This document shows positions 10,234 to 20,846 of a stretch of DNA of 64,000 nucleotides, piece after piece (the stretch's first letter is position 1; every line of letters starts with the position of its first letter). Under the pieces are notes generated by a model. It worked only from the letters and a program-made list of their open reading frames with translations, made no database searches and was not told where the DNA came from. Both the position numbers and the translations under genes were made by a program. Origin of the DNA: AC-32 sp963755635 (GTDB lineage Bacteria > Actinomycetota > Thermoleophilia > Gaiellales > Gaiellaceae); contig CAVWKS010000028.1 in NCBI GenBank assembly GCA_963755635.1, positions 46,779 through 110,778 on the forward strand. The letters are read 5' to 3'.

Positions 10234-11370
10234 GTGCGCGTCTGCCTCGTTTTCGACTGTCTCTACCCGTACACCGTCGGCGGCGGTGAGCGCTGGTACC
10301 GCGCGCTCGCGGAGGGTCTCGCCGAGCGCGGCCACGAGGTCACCTACCTCACGCGGCTGCAGTGGGACCCTCAGGATGGCGCGGACGTGCCGGGCGTGGA
10401 CGTCGTCGCGGTCACACCGGCGATGGAGCTCTACGTCGAGGGCCGCCGCAGCATCTCCGTCCAGCTCCGCTTCGGGCTGGGTGTCTTCCGGCATCTGCTT
10501 CGGCACGGCTCGGGCTACGACGTCGTGCAGACCCCCGGGCTGCATTTCTCGCTGCTGGCCGTGCTCGCCGCGCGCACGTTCCGGCAGTTCGAGCTCGTCG
10601 TGGACTGGTGGGAGGTCTGGACGCGCGAGTACTGGACGGAGTACCTCGGGGGCTTCGCGGGGAGAGCCGGCTGGCTCGGCCAGCGCCTCATGGCCCGAAG
10701 CCGCCACCGGGCGCTTTGCTTCTCGCGCCTGCACGCGCGCCGCCTGGAGGAACTCGGCCACCGCGGGCCGATCACGATCGTCGAGGGGCTCTCCGTTCTC
10801 CCCGTCGAGGCAGCCGAGCCGACGTCTGCGGAGCCGCTCGTCGTCTTCGCCGGGCGCCACATCCCGGAGAAGCAGGCGCCGGCAATCGTCCCCGCGATCG
10901 CGCTCGCGCGCTCGCGCGTTCCCGGCCTGCGGGCCGAGATCTTCGGCGACGGGCCCGACCGTGCGGAGGTGCTTCGCTCGATCGAGCAGCAGGGCCTCGA
11001 CGGCGCGGTCACGGCTCCCGGATTCGTTTCGGCGGATCAGGTTCGCGACAGCATGCGGCGCGCGCTCTGCCACCTCTTTCCCTCACGCCGGGAGGGGTAT
11101 GGGCTCGTGGTCGTGGAGGCCGCGTCGCTCGGGGTCCCGACGGTTGCCGTGCAGAGCCCGGACAACGCGGCGCTCGAGCTCGTCGAGGACGGCGTGAACG
11201 GGGTCGTCGCGGAGTCCGCCGAACCGGAAGCATTGGCCGACGCGATCGTGCGCGTGCACGCAGCCGGCCCGGAGCTTCGCCGCTCGACTGCCGAATGGTT
11301 CACGCGCAACCGGAAACGTCTGTCATTGGAGAGCTCACTCGAGACCGTTGTCGGCGTGTACGAGCGGTGA
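10234..11370 (+). CDS. GT4 family glycosyltransferase
   Basis: A 378-aa intact GT-B retaining glycosyltransferase. The N-terminal acceptor domain begins VCLVFDCLYPYTVGGGERW, with the glycine-rich loop for the acceptor/phosphate. The donor domain holds VVFAGRHIPEKQ, AEIFGDGPDR and the EX7E-type motif FPSRREGYGLVVVEA (about 285-299), then AVQSPDNAALELVEDG. The start is GTG 10234. The TGA at 11368-11370 overlaps the GTG of the next GT4, so both are made from one transcript. It probably adds one sugar to a lipid-linked oligosaccharide in the cytoplasm. Specificity is unknown. Confidence 0.88.
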   Translation: MRVCLVFDCLYPYTVGGGERWYRALAEGLAERGHEVTYLTRLQWDPQDGADVPGVDVVAVTPAMELYVEGRRSISVQLRFGLGVFRHLLRHGSGYDVVQTPGLHFSLLAVLAARTFRQFELVVDWWEVWTREYWTEYLGGFAGRAGWLGQRLMARSRHRALCFSRLHARRLEELGHRGPITIVEGLSVLPVEAAEPTSAEPLVVFAGRHIPEKQAPAIVPAIALARSRVPGLRAEIFGDGPDRAEVLRSIEQQGLDGAVTAPGFVSADQVRDSMRRALCHLFPSRREGYGLVVVEAASLGVPTVAVQSPDNAALELVEDGVNGVVAESAEPEALADAIVRVHAAGPELRRSTAEWFTRNRKRLSLESSLETVVGVYER

Positions 11371-12480
11371 CGCTGCACGTCGGACTCAACGCGCTGCACC
11401 TCGTCCCCGGCGAGACCGGCGGCGGCGAGACCTACGTGCGCCGACTCGTGCCCGCTCTCATTGCGGCCCGGAAGGACCTGCGCGTCACGGTATTCGCCTC
11501 GGCGGAGGCCTATTCGTCGCTGCTGGAAACCGGGGCGGAGGTCGTGCGCGTTCCGGTCCAGGCCCGCAGCCGGGTGCGTCGAGTGGCAGCCGAGCAGGTG
11601 CTTCTGCCGCGAGCCGCCCGGCGGGCTCGAGTCGACTTGCTGCACAACACGCTCAACACCGCGCCCGCGCTGCCCGGCGTGGCGCAGGTGACCACGATCC
11701 ACGACGTCATCTACAAGCGCTTTCCCGAGACGGCTGGAGTGCTCAACGCCGGAGTCGCGCTGCTCGTCCCGCTCGCCGCGCGCCGCTCGCGACGGGTGCT
11801 GACCGACTCGGCAGCGTCGAAGGAGGACGTCGTGCGGTTCCTGCACGTGGACGCGGCGCGCGTCGACGTCGTCCCGCTGGGCCCAGGGATACCCGAGCCG
11901 GCGCAGCCGTTGCCCGAAGCCGAGCTGCGCGGAAGCTTGGGGCTCGGGGACGCTCCGCTCGATCCTCACCGTCGCGGCGAAGCGCCCGCACAAGAACCTT
12001 GCGCGGCTGATCGACGCCGTCGGGCGGCTCGAGCGCGAGGTCGTGCTCGTCGTGCCGGGCTTCGCCACCCAGTTCGAGCCGGAGCTCGAGCGGCGGGCCG
12101 GGGAGCGCGTGCGGTTCCTCGGCTGGGTCGACGACGCCACCCTCGACGGGCTCTATCGAGCCGCGACCGCGTTCGTCCTGCCCTCGCTCGCCGAAGGCTT
12201 CGGCCTGCCGGTGCTCGAGGCGATGCTGCGCGGCACGCCCGTCGCGTGCTCCCGGACGAGTTCCCTCCCGGAGGTTGCCGGCGACGCGGCCGAATACTTC
12301 GATCCCCTCGACGTCGACGAGATCGCCGCGACGCTCGAACGGCTGCTTGCGGACTCGGAGCTCAGGGATCGCCTGCGGACGGCCGGCCTCGCGCGGGCCG
12401 CGAACTTCAGCTGGGAGACCGCGGCGGTGGCGACGCTCGCGAGCTACGAGCGGGCGCTGGAAGCCAGCACGCGGTCGTAG
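11367..12480 (+). CDS. GT4 family glycosyltransferase (one frameshift)
   Basis: About 370 aa. The N-terminal half reads LHVGLNALHLVPGETGGGET, TTIHDVIYKRFP and VDVVPLGPGI. Near 11955 one extra base moves the second half to another frame: ILTVAAKRPHKNLARLIDA, RFLGWVDD and FVLPSLAEGFGLPVLEAM (the EX7E donor motif), then SLPEVAGDAAEYFDP. The start is GTG 11367, overlapping the previous stop. The last 37 bases overlap the end of the convergent GT4 on the other strand; both products end in the same kind of 'ASYeraL' helix. Confidence 0.82.
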
Positions 12481-13620
12481 GAGGCCGCGATCCGCCCGGC
12501 GGCCGCCGTCGTCGAGTACCGCTCGACGAGCTCAAGCGGATGCGCGACCCGGGCCCCCGGCGGCTGCGCAAGCGGTCCGTCTGCGAGCAGCCGCGCGAGC
12601 TCGATCCAGCTTCCGGGGACGGAAGTACGTCGCGGCCTCTCCGGCCACCTCCGGGATCGCCCCCGAGTCGCTGGAGACGATCGGCAGCCCCGCTGCGATC
12701 GCCTCGGCCAGCACCATCCCGAACTGCTCCTCCCAGAAGCAGCGCGGGAGGTCCCCGAGATACCGGCTGCAAGCAGCGTTCGCGAGGCTGGCGAGCACCA
12801 TGCACGACGCACGCGCGTACAGCTGCGGCATCTCGTCGTACGGCACCGAGCTGAACTCGACGAGGTCTCCGACTCCGAGCTCGTCCGCGTGCGCCCGCAG
12901 CCTGCCCTCCTCCGGCCCGCTCCCGACGATCAGCAGGCGCGGCAGCGCGGGAGCCGTGACGAGGCCGCTTCGCAGCGCGGCCAGGGCGCGAAGCACGTCC
13001 TGGTGGCCTTTCTCCCAGACGAGCCGGCCCGGAGACACGATCAGGTGCTCCGCGGGAGGGGCAGCCTGCGCGGAGGCGAAGCGCTCGCTGTCGATTCCCG
13101 GGTAGCAGACCTCGATTCGCTCAGCCGGCGCGCCCTCGAGCTCGAGCGCCAGGCGGGCGCGCTCGGTCGTCGGCAGGAAGAGGTCGGTGGCCTCGAGGAC
13201 TCGCTCTCGATAGACCCTCGCCCACTTGTTGCGGAACGACGCGCCCAGCGGCAGCGTCTCCCACGCCGTGATGACCAGCCTGAAACCGTTCGACCCTTTC
13301 CGCCTCGCCGCATCTCCGGAGTGCCAGTAGCCGAGCTCCTCGGAGTGGACGATGTCGGCGCGCTCGAATGCCTCGTCGGCGCCCCGGTAGCGGTCCCCCG
13401 TGAGGCCCATCGCGAAGTCGCCCGGCCGTCCGGGCGGGAGCAGGTTCCGCAGCGAACGGGCCGGGACCCGGCCGACACCGACGTCGGCGAGGTCGTAGGC
13501 GTTCCTGCTCGTCAGGAGAACGGAGACGTCGAACCGGTCTGCGAGCCCCTCCCACATGCGGAGATTCCAAGGCGCAGCGTTGTGGCCGCGGAGCAGGAGG
13601 ACGCGGGGGCGGTCCGGCAC
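12444..13620 (-). CDS. GT4 family glycosyltransferase (one frameshift)
   Basis: About 390 aa. It begins at GTG 13620 with PDRPRVLLLRGHNAAPWNLR, then shows VHSEELGYWHSG, LFLPTTERARLALELEG, VCYPGIDSERF, LIVSPGRLVWEKGHQDVLRA and the donor stretch FWEEQFGMVLAEAIAAGLP, in which E, G and E stand in the EX7E position. Near 12620 the frame shifts, and the final ~55 residues run on as ELARLLADGPLAQPP to a TAG at 12446-12444. It is the last gene of the minus-strand operon 16227-12444 and ends inside the convergent GT4. Confidence 0.82.
12445..12480. repeat. imperfect palindrome shared by two convergent gene ends
   Basis: The + strand reads ctacgagcgggcgctgg at 12445 and the complement of the right half reads ctacgaccgcgtgctgg, so 14 of 17 arm bases match. 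It encodes the C-terminal helix of a GT4 on each strand. It could also fold as a hairpin in either transcript and help end transcription, although there is no U-tract. Confidence 0.6.
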
Positions 13621-13630
13621 GCGCCGGAGG

Positions 13631-14747
13631 TTATACGGGGGTCTTCTCAGCCAACGCCCGCCGGTACGAGGCGAGCGTCGCCTCCGCGGTCCGCTCTCCA
13701 GCTGAACGCCTCGGCCCGGCGTCGGCCCCGCTCGGCCAGCGTGCGCGCGAGCTCCTCGTCGCCGAGGAGCCGCCGGATCGCTTCGGTCACGGCCTGCTGG
13801 TCCTCGGGGTCGAAGAGGAGGGCCGCGTCGCCGGCAACCTCCGGCAGCGCAGGCCGGTTCGAGCACGCGACGGGCACGCCGCGGGCCATGGCCTCCAGCA
13901 CCGGCAGCCCGAAGCCCTCGATCAGCGAGGGCAGCACGAAGCAGGCGGCGCGGGCGTAGTGCTCCTCGAGCTCCTCGTCGGTGACCCAGCCCGGGAAGGA
14001 GACCCGCTCCGCAACACCGAGCTCGCTCGCGAGGGCTCGCAGCTCCCCCTCGTGGGGGGTCGGCGCCCCGACCAGGACGAGAGTCGCGTCGTCCAACTCG
14101 GCGAGCGCGCGGATCAGGCTGGCGAGATTCTTGTAGGGACGCTTCTGCGCAACGCAGAGCACCACAGGCCCGCTCGGCTCCCGCGAGAAAGAGTCCGGCG
14201 GCCGCACCCCGAGCGGCGCGACGTCCACCTTGGCCGGGTCGAGGCCGAGCGACGCGACGATGTCCTCGCGCGCCGCCCCCGAGATCGTGAGCACCCGGTC
14301 GGCGTTGCGGGCACAGACCCGCGAGAGCCGGGCGAACATCTCCGCGGCGCGGCCGCCTTCCCACCCCTCGCCCTGGTGGAGCCAGATCACGTCCAGCAGC
14401 GTCACGACGCGCGCGACCCCAAGCGTGACGAGCGGGCCGATGTTGGCCGGGCTGTGCAGGACGTCGAGCTTGCGCCTCCGCGCGGCCGCCGGCAGCGCCG
14501 TCATCTGGGCGGGCACATGAGCCTTGCTCCCCGGCCCGACCGGCAGCCGTGCCCAGTCGACCCGGTCCGACCACTTCTGCTCGAAGAGAGCGGCGGGAGC
14601 CTCCTTCCCGACGAACGCCGTGAGGCGGAGCTCCGGCTCGGCGTCGAGCAGCGAGGGAAGAAGCTCGGATGCGTAGCGCCCGGCGCCCGCAGCTCCCTCG
14701 ACGAGGAAGAGCAGGTTCAGGCCGACACGAAGCGGGCGCTCAGGCAT
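13631..14747 (-). CDS. GT4 family glycosyltransferase (frameshift near C-terminus)
   Basis: About 370 aa. It starts at ATG 14747 with RVGLNLLFLVEGAAGAGRY, continues with VVTLLDVIWLHQ and LTISGAAREDIVASLGLDP, and has the donor domain VAQKRPYKNLASLIRAL, FPGWVTDEELEEHY, FVLPSLIEGFGLPVLEAMAR (EX7E) and ALPEVAGDAALLFDP. The frame shifts near 13695; the other frame gives a standard end TAEATLASYRRALAEKTPV with TAA at 13633-13631, ten bases before the next GTG. It is closely related to the + strand GT4 at 11367 and the one at 18033, which suggests duplication within the cluster. Confidence 0.83.
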
Positions 14748-16227
14748 CGCCGCTTCGCCACGCGATCAGCGCTCTCGGAAGCTCCGGTGGGATCGCCTTC
14801 GAGACGGTGAGCGTGGCGAAGTAGACGGCCGTCGCGGCGAGCACGAGCGGGACGCCGTGCAGGCCGGGAACGAGCAGCAGCGCGAGTGCGAGCGCGGTCG
14901 CGAGCAGCACGGGCGGGACGACGCGCCACGAGAGCGTTCTCATCTGACCGCGGAGCAGCGCGATCCCGTACAGCAGCGCGAGGCCGATTTCTCCCGTCAC
15001 GGCGGCGACGGCCGCCCCTCTCGCGCCGAGCTCTGGAACCAGGACGAGCGTGAGCGTGATGCTCACCGCCAGCGCGATCCCGTTGGCCACGAGCAGTGCC
15101 CTGTGACGACGAAGGGAGAGCAGGACGAAACCGAGCGCGACGGCGAGGAAGGTCCCGATCAGCATCCACGCCTGGATGCGAAGCACGGCGACGCTCGGCA
15201 GAAACTCCTTGCCCGCGATCACGTGGATCGCGACCGATGCGCCCAGCGAGAGCGAGAGGGCGACCCAGACCCCCGCGATCAGCGAGACCTCGAGCAACCG
15301 CTGCCGCGCGTATTCGTGCCGCGCGACGTCCTCCTGCGCGACCCGCGCGAGCAGCGGGAAGGCTGAGCCGACGAGCAGAAGCGGCAGGACGGCGACGACG
15401 GAGATGATCCGGAACGAGGCGCCGTAGTAGCCGGTCTGGCGTCCGCTGCCGACGAGCGAGATGAGGATGACCGTGATCGAAACGTAGATCGTTCCCACGG
15501 CAGTGACGGCCGCATAGGCGATGGTCAGGCGGAGCACGCGGCCCCACTCGCCGAGGTCGAAGCTGGGCCAGAGCGGCACCAGGCCGCGTACGAGCGGAAT
15601 CGTCAGCACGAGGATGATCACCGCGATGGGCAGCGGCGCGGCCAGGAAGGGAAAGAGCCCCGCGCCGGCGACCACGAGCGCGACGACGAACGCGACGAAC
15701 GCGGCCTGGCGGGCGAGGTCGAGCGCGCTCATCCATCCGAGCCGGAGCGACGCGCTCAGCGGGACGGAGATCGTCTGCTGCGCCGACGTGAACAGCAGGC
15801 CGATCCCGGCGGCCAGCGTGCCGAGAACGAGCGTGCGTCCGTAGTCGGCGGCGATGGCGAAGACGACCGCGACGCCGATCCCCACGAGCGTGATCGCGAT
15901 CCTGAGCCCCATCAGGTTGCTCATCACCCGGTCCCGCTCGGCCGTGTCGAGGACGACGTACTCGCGGATCCCGATCGCCGACATGCCCGCCTCGCTGAGG
16001 CTGCCGACGACCGAGACGAGTGAGAACACGGCGACATACCTGCCCCAGTTGGTCACGCCCAGGTGTCGCGTCATCAGGGCGGCCGCGACTACCGCGAGCA
16101 GCAGACCCGCGACGTACCCCCCGGCTCGCAGAAAACCGCCCCTGATCACCTTCCCGCCGGCCTGCGGCGTGTCCAGAACGTCGACCGCCGCGTTCTCTCC
16201 AACGGGCGCGAGCTCGTCCCCAGTCAT
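14740..16227 (-). CDS. oligosaccharide flippase (Wzx/MATE-like)
   Basis: A 495-aa intact integral membrane protein with about 12-14 hydrophobic segments, likely translocating a lipid-linked oligosaccharide across the membrane. The first helix pair starts GGFLRAGGYVAGLLLAVVAA and is followed by TRHLGVTNWGRYVAVFSLV, the usual 'lg...fG.y' opening of polysaccharide flippases (MOP superfamily). Other features are TGYYGASFRIISVVAVLPL and PLLARVAQE in the middle. The start is ATG 16227, preceded by a soluble ~25-residue N-terminus. The stop overlaps the next GT4 start by 8 bases. It heads the minus operon that ends at 12444. Confidence 0.88.
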   Translation of the reverse strand: MTGDELAPVGENAAVDVLDTPQAGGKVIRGGFLRAGGYVAGLLLAVVAAALMTRHLGVTNWGRYVAVFSLVSVVGSLSEAGMSAIGIREYVVLDTAERDRVMSNLMGLRIAITLVGIGVAVVFAIAADYGRTLVLGTLAAGIGLLFTSAQQTISVPLSASLRLGWMSALDLARQAAFVAFVVALVVAGAGLFPFLAAPLPIAVIILVLTIPLVRGLVPLWPSFDLGEWGRVLRLTIAYAAVTAVGTIYVSITVILISLVGSGRQTGYYGASFRIISVVAVLPLLLVGSAFPLLARVAQEDVARHEYARQRLLEVSLIAGVWVALSLSLGASVAIHVIAGKEFLPSVAVLRIQAWMLIGTFLAVALGFVLLSLRRHRALLVANGIALAVSITLTLVLVPELGARGAAVAAVTGEIGLALLYGIALLRGQMRTLSWRVVPPVLLATALALALLLVPGLHGVPLVLAATAVYFATLTVSKAIPPELPRALIAWRSGDA

Positions 16228-16303
16228 AGCATCCAGCTTGACAGAAGGGGTTCCAGGCCCCCGGCTCCCAACGCGACTCCATGCCGCCCACGACACCCCG
16301 CCG

Positions 16304-17185
16304 ATGAACGCCGTAGTTGCCCGCCTCAAGCCACTCGGCTCGACCGCCGCCTCCGCCGTGCGGGAGCTGGCCCGAATCCCCCGCGAGAGCGCGCGCCACC
16401 GGCCCCATCCGCCGAGCGCCGGGCTGATCCTCGATGTCGGCGGCGGCCAGTCTCCGCATCCGAAGGCGAACGTCGTGGTGGACAAGTACGTGGTCGACGA
16501 TTTCGAGCGGGCCGGGCCGCTCGGGCTGACGAAGCCGCTGATAGTCGCCGACGGCCACGCCCTGCCGTTCGCCGACGCGACGTTCGCGTACGTCATCGCG
16601 ATGCACGTGCTGGAGCACGCGACCGACCCGGTGCGCTTCGCGTCCGAGCTCGAGCGCGTCGCGGCCGCGGGCTTCGTGCAGCTGCCGAGCGCCGAGGCCG
16701 AGCTGACCTTCGGCTGGCCGTTCCATCCGTGGCTCGTCGACCGCGAGGGAGACACGCTCGTCTTCCGGCCGAAGGGCGAGAGGCGCGCGCCCGTCGGGCA
16801 GGTCTTCCACGACACCTACAACGAGAGTGCTCTGATGCGGCTCTGGTGGGCGTCCGAGCGGTCGCGCTGGCACCACTCGCTGGAGTGGCGCGGCCATCTC
16901 GACATACGCGTGGAGGGAGAGAGCGCAGCCGACGAGACGGCATTGCTCGACGTCGAGCGCACCGTCTCCGCGCTCACCCATCTCGCCGAGACCGGGCAGA
17001 TCGTTCCGCTAGGCCCGGGGCTGCGTTCGGCCCTGCGCTGCCCGCTCTGCGCCGGGAAGCTGACGGCCGAGCCCGGTTGGATCTCGTGCGAAGGGTGCGG
17101 GCGGAGCTACCCGTTCGTCGGCGAGGTGCCGGTGCTGCTCGAGGAAGCGGTCGGCGCCGGGCGCCAGGCCCAGACCACCCCGTAG
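16304..17185 (+). CDS. SAM methyltransferase with C-terminal Trm112-like zinc ribbon
   Basis: A 293-aa protein. The N-terminal methyltransferase shows a modified motif I, LILDVGGGQSPHPKANVVVD, then LPFADATFAYVIAMHVLEHA, consistent with the class I fold. The last ~50 residues hold RCPLCAGKLTAEPGWISCEG and CGRSYPFVGEVPVLLEE. That is four cysteines in CxxC pairs followed by the 'ypi.dgiPvll' end of Trm112-like ribbons. It starts at ATG 16304, divergent from the flippase with 76 bp between. The last 79 bases overlap the end of the convergent FkbM gene. The substrate is probably a glycan sugar; that is inference from context. Confidence 0.8.
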   Translation: MNAVVARLKPLGSTAASAVRELARIPRESARHRPHPPSAGLILDVGGGQSPHPKANVVVDKYVVDDFERAGPLGLTKPLIVADGHALPFADATFAYVIAMHVLEHATDPVRFASELERVAAAGFVQLPSAEAELTFGWPFHPWLVDREGDTLVFRPKGERRAPVGQVFHDTYNESALMRLWWASERSRWHHSLEWRGHLDIRVEGESAADETALLDVERTVSALTHLAETGQIVPLGPGLRSALRCPLCAGKLTAEPGWISCEGCGRSYPFVGEVPVLLEEAVGAGRQAQTTP

Positions 17186-17984
17186 TCGTCGGTGCCGCCG
17201 GCAGGCTGCACCTCGAAGCCCGCTCTCGTGAGGGCCTCGGTCGCCGCGACCCGTGCGTTGGGCTCCGGGCACGAGAAGGCGTGGTACTCGAGGACCAGCG
17301 CGCGGACTGCTGTGGCGGCCAGGCGCGGGTCGGCGAGAATCGGCCACTCCCCGCCTTCGATGTCCATCTTCAGCAGGTCGGCCCCTTCGAGCAGGGGAAA
17401 GACGTCGAGCGCCGGCACCTCGACTCCGGGCTCCCCGGGCCCGGCGATGTGCGAGAGCGAATGGCGGCCGGCCACAAACGCGACGCTGCCCTCCTGAACC
17501 GACGCAACGGCTTCGATCACCTGCCAGTCGCCGAGGCCCACGTTGGCCGCAATACAGCGGCGCAGGATCTCGGCGTTGGCCGGATCCGCCTCGACCGCGA
17601 AGATCCGAGCGCCCGGGTCACGCTCGAGCATGAAGATCCCGAACAGGCCGATGTTCGCGCCGAGGTCGACCACGCGCGGGGCGGCGCCGAGCGTCAGCCA
17701 CGACGGCAGCTCGTAGCTCCGCGAGTAGAAGACCTCGTCGAGCGTGACCAGATCGGCGTTCCGTGCCTGATCACGACCCGAAGGCCCGAGCCACGGAGGC
17801 GGTAGACGGCCGGTGAGCGCACCCGCCGAAGCTCGCGGGCCACGAAGCTGCCCGACTCGACTACGACGGTGCTGCGAAGAGCCAGCGCGACGAAGCGCTC
17901 GACGCCCGGCCGCTCGAGGATCGCCCGAATCGCACGTACGCTCGTCAACCGGCGTGTCACTTCGACGACCCTCGGCCAGCTCAT
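17107..17984 (-). CDS. FkbM family methyltransferase (one frameshift)
   Basis: About 290 aa. The N-terminus (ATG 17984, SWPRVVEVTRRLTSVRAIRA) lies in one frame. After a shift near 17760 the core follows: VVDLGANIGLFGIFML (motif I), IFAVEADPANAEIL, LLKMDIEGGEWPIL (the FkbM signature) and RALVLEYHAF. FkbM enzymes O-methylate sugars and polyketides. A GTG at 17993 is an alternative start. The TAG at 17109-17107 lies inside the zinc-ribbon codons of the opposite gene, so the final ~25 residues are antisense to it and unlikely to matter for function. Confidence 0.8.
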
Positions 17985-18032
17985 CGTCGCCACGGGATCA
18001 GCTTGACAGAGGCGCGCATACGATCCCGGCAC

Positions 18033-19184
18033 GTGGGCCGGCGACCTCCACGCCTTCATCGCCTGGCGGTGAACGCGATCTTCTTGCAGCCGCGGATGGG
18101 CGGGCTCGAGACATACGTGCGCGAGCTGCTTCCGGCGCTGCTGGCCCTTGAGAAGGGCCTGGAAGTGACCGTCTTCGTCACCCCGGCAGGCCGCGAGGCG
18201 CTCGCGAGCGAGCAGTGGGCCGACCGCGTGCAGCTCGTCTCACCCCGAGCCCTGCGGCTGCCGTTCACGAAGGCGATCACCGAGCTCGCTCTCGTCGGGC
18301 ACCTCGCGGACGAGGCCGGCGCCGACGTGGTCCACAGCATCGCGATGATCGGGCCGATGTGGTCGCGCGCGGCCAGCGTCGTCACGCTCGCGGACGTGAT
18401 CTGGCTACGCGAGCCCGACGCCGTGCCTACGCCGACGCGTCTTCTGTGGAGGACGTCGGTACCGCTCGGGGCGCGCCACGCGCGACGGGTGATCACCCTC
18501 TCGGAATCGGCGCGGAACAAGATCGCCGCCGACCTGCACCTCGCGCCCGAGCGCATCGATGTCGTCCCGCTCGGCCCGGGAACCAGCGCGGCCGTCGAGC
18601 CGACGGCCGAGGCCGAGCTCCGGGAGCGCCTCGGCCTCGGAGGCGGCCCGATCGTGCTCACCGGCTCCGCGCACTCGCCACACAAGAACATCGGCGTCCT
18701 GATCGAGGCGATGGCAGCCCTCCGGGAGCGCGTCCCGGAAGTCGTCCTGGTCGTCCCCGGCAATGCGAGCGAGCATTCGCGCGCCCTCCAGCAGCGCGCG
18801 GCGGACCTGCATCTCGCGGGGGTAGTCGTATTCACGGGCTGGCTGCCGCCGGCTGACCTCGAGGGCCTCTACCAGACCGCCTCTTGCTTCGTCCTGCCGT
18901 CGCGCCGCGAAGGCTTCGGCCTGCCCTTGCTCGAGGCCATGAGTCGCGGGGTTCCCGTCGCGTGCGCCAGGGCCTCGGCACTGCCGGAGATCGCGGGCGA
19001 CGCTGCCCTCTACTTCGATCCGGACCAACCAGGCGAGGTCGCCGACGCCGTCGGCCGGCTACTGCAGAACCCGGCCCTCAGCGACGGGCTTCGAGCCGCC
19101 GGCCGGAAGCGCGCGGCGACTTTCACCTGGGAGCGGGTCGCCGAAGAAACGCTCACCGTCTACGAACGGGCTCTCGCCGAGTGA
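18033..19184 (+). CDS. GT4 family glycosyltransferase
   Basis: About 383 aa and intact. It shows LAVNAIFLQPRMGGLETYVR at the N-terminus, VVTLADVIWLREPD, ITLSESARNKIAADL, VVPLGPGTSAA, then LTGSAHSPHKNIGVLIEAM, FTGWLPPADLEGLYQ, FVLPSRREGFGLPLLEAMSR (EX7E donor motif) and ALPEIAGDAALYFDP. GTG 18033 is chosen because it leaves a short leader before the first beta strand. TTG 18003 and GTG 18069 are also in frame. The stop overlaps the next GTG. It is one of at least three similar GT4 paralogues here (11367, 13631). Confidence 0.86.
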   Translation: MGRRPPRLHRLAVNAIFLQPRMGGLETYVRELLPALLALEKGLEVTVFVTPAGREALASEQWADRVQLVSPRALRLPFTKAITELALVGHLADEAGADVVHSIAMIGPMWSRAASVVTLADVIWLREPDAVPTPTRLLWRTSVPLGARHARRVITLSESARNKIAADLHLAPERIDVVPLGPGTSAAVEPTAEAELRERLGLGGGPIVLTGSAHSPHKNIGVLIEAMAALRERVPEVVLVVPGNASEHSRALQQRAADLHLAGVVVFTGWLPPADLEGLYQTASCFVLPSRREGFGLPLLEAMSRGVPVACARASALPEIAGDAALYFDPDQPGEVADAVGRLLQNPALSDGLRAAGRKRAATFTWERVAEETLTVYERALAE

Positions 19185-19851
19185 CCGACGACAGCCGGAT
19201 CGACATCCACCTGCGCTCGGGCCCACAGATGCTGCAGTACCGCACGATCGCCCGCAGAATCGCCGAGGAGCAGCGCGGCCCGATGCTCGACTGGGGAACC
19301 GGCTTCGGCCAGGTCGCCAAGCTGCTCGCGGACGAAGGCGCCGACGTGACGCCGTTCGAGTACCGGCCAGACCTCCCCGCGGGCGTCCGCCCGCTCGAGC
19401 GCTTCCCGGAGCTCCAGGCCCACTCGAGCCCCGACCCGGTCCGGCTGCCCTTCGACGACGCGTCCTTCGACGCGGTCCTCAGCTGCGGCGTGCTGGAGCA
19501 CGTGCAGGATCCGGACGGGAGCGTCGAGGAGCTCCACCGCGTCCTGCGCCCCGGCGGCACGTTCTACCTCTACAACCTGCCGAACCGCTGGGGGTACACG
19601 GAGCGGATCGCGCGGCTGCTCGGCCTCTACTACCACGGCAAGCTCCCGGACGACCGCGTCTACACCCTCGGCTCTGCCCGCTCGCTGCTCGAACGGCACG
19701 GCTTCGACATTCTGGAGCTCAGGCGCGCGCACATGCTTCCGCTCGTGCTCGGCGGCCCGGCCCGCGCGGTATGGGCGACGAGCTCGGCCCTCGAACGCGT
19801 CCCCGGGCTCAACGTCGTCGCGACGACGATCGAGGGCGTGGCTCTGGCGCG

Positions 19852-19855
<4 letters not shown>
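19181..19855 (+). CDS. class I SAM methyltransferase
   Basis: A 224-aa intact enzyme starting at GTG 19181 in overlap with the GT4 stop. Motif I is MLDWGTGFGQVAKLL (less common W in place of the usual I/V-G), followed by LPFDDASFDAVLSCGVLEHV (motif IV) and LRPGGTFYLYNLPNRWG. A UbiE/BioC-like methyltransferase coupled to a glycosyltransferase most likely methylates the transferred sugar. The TAG at 19853-19855 shares CTAG with the stop of the convergent gmd gene. Confidence 0.82.

Positions 19856-20842
<987 letters not shown>

Positions 20843-20846
<4 letters not shown>

Noticed and set aside
16281..16307. Tiny leader ORF MPPTTPRR before the zinc-ribbon methyltransferase
   Set aside because: Short and low in information; a start-stop overlap with the gene can occur by chance in GC-rich code.
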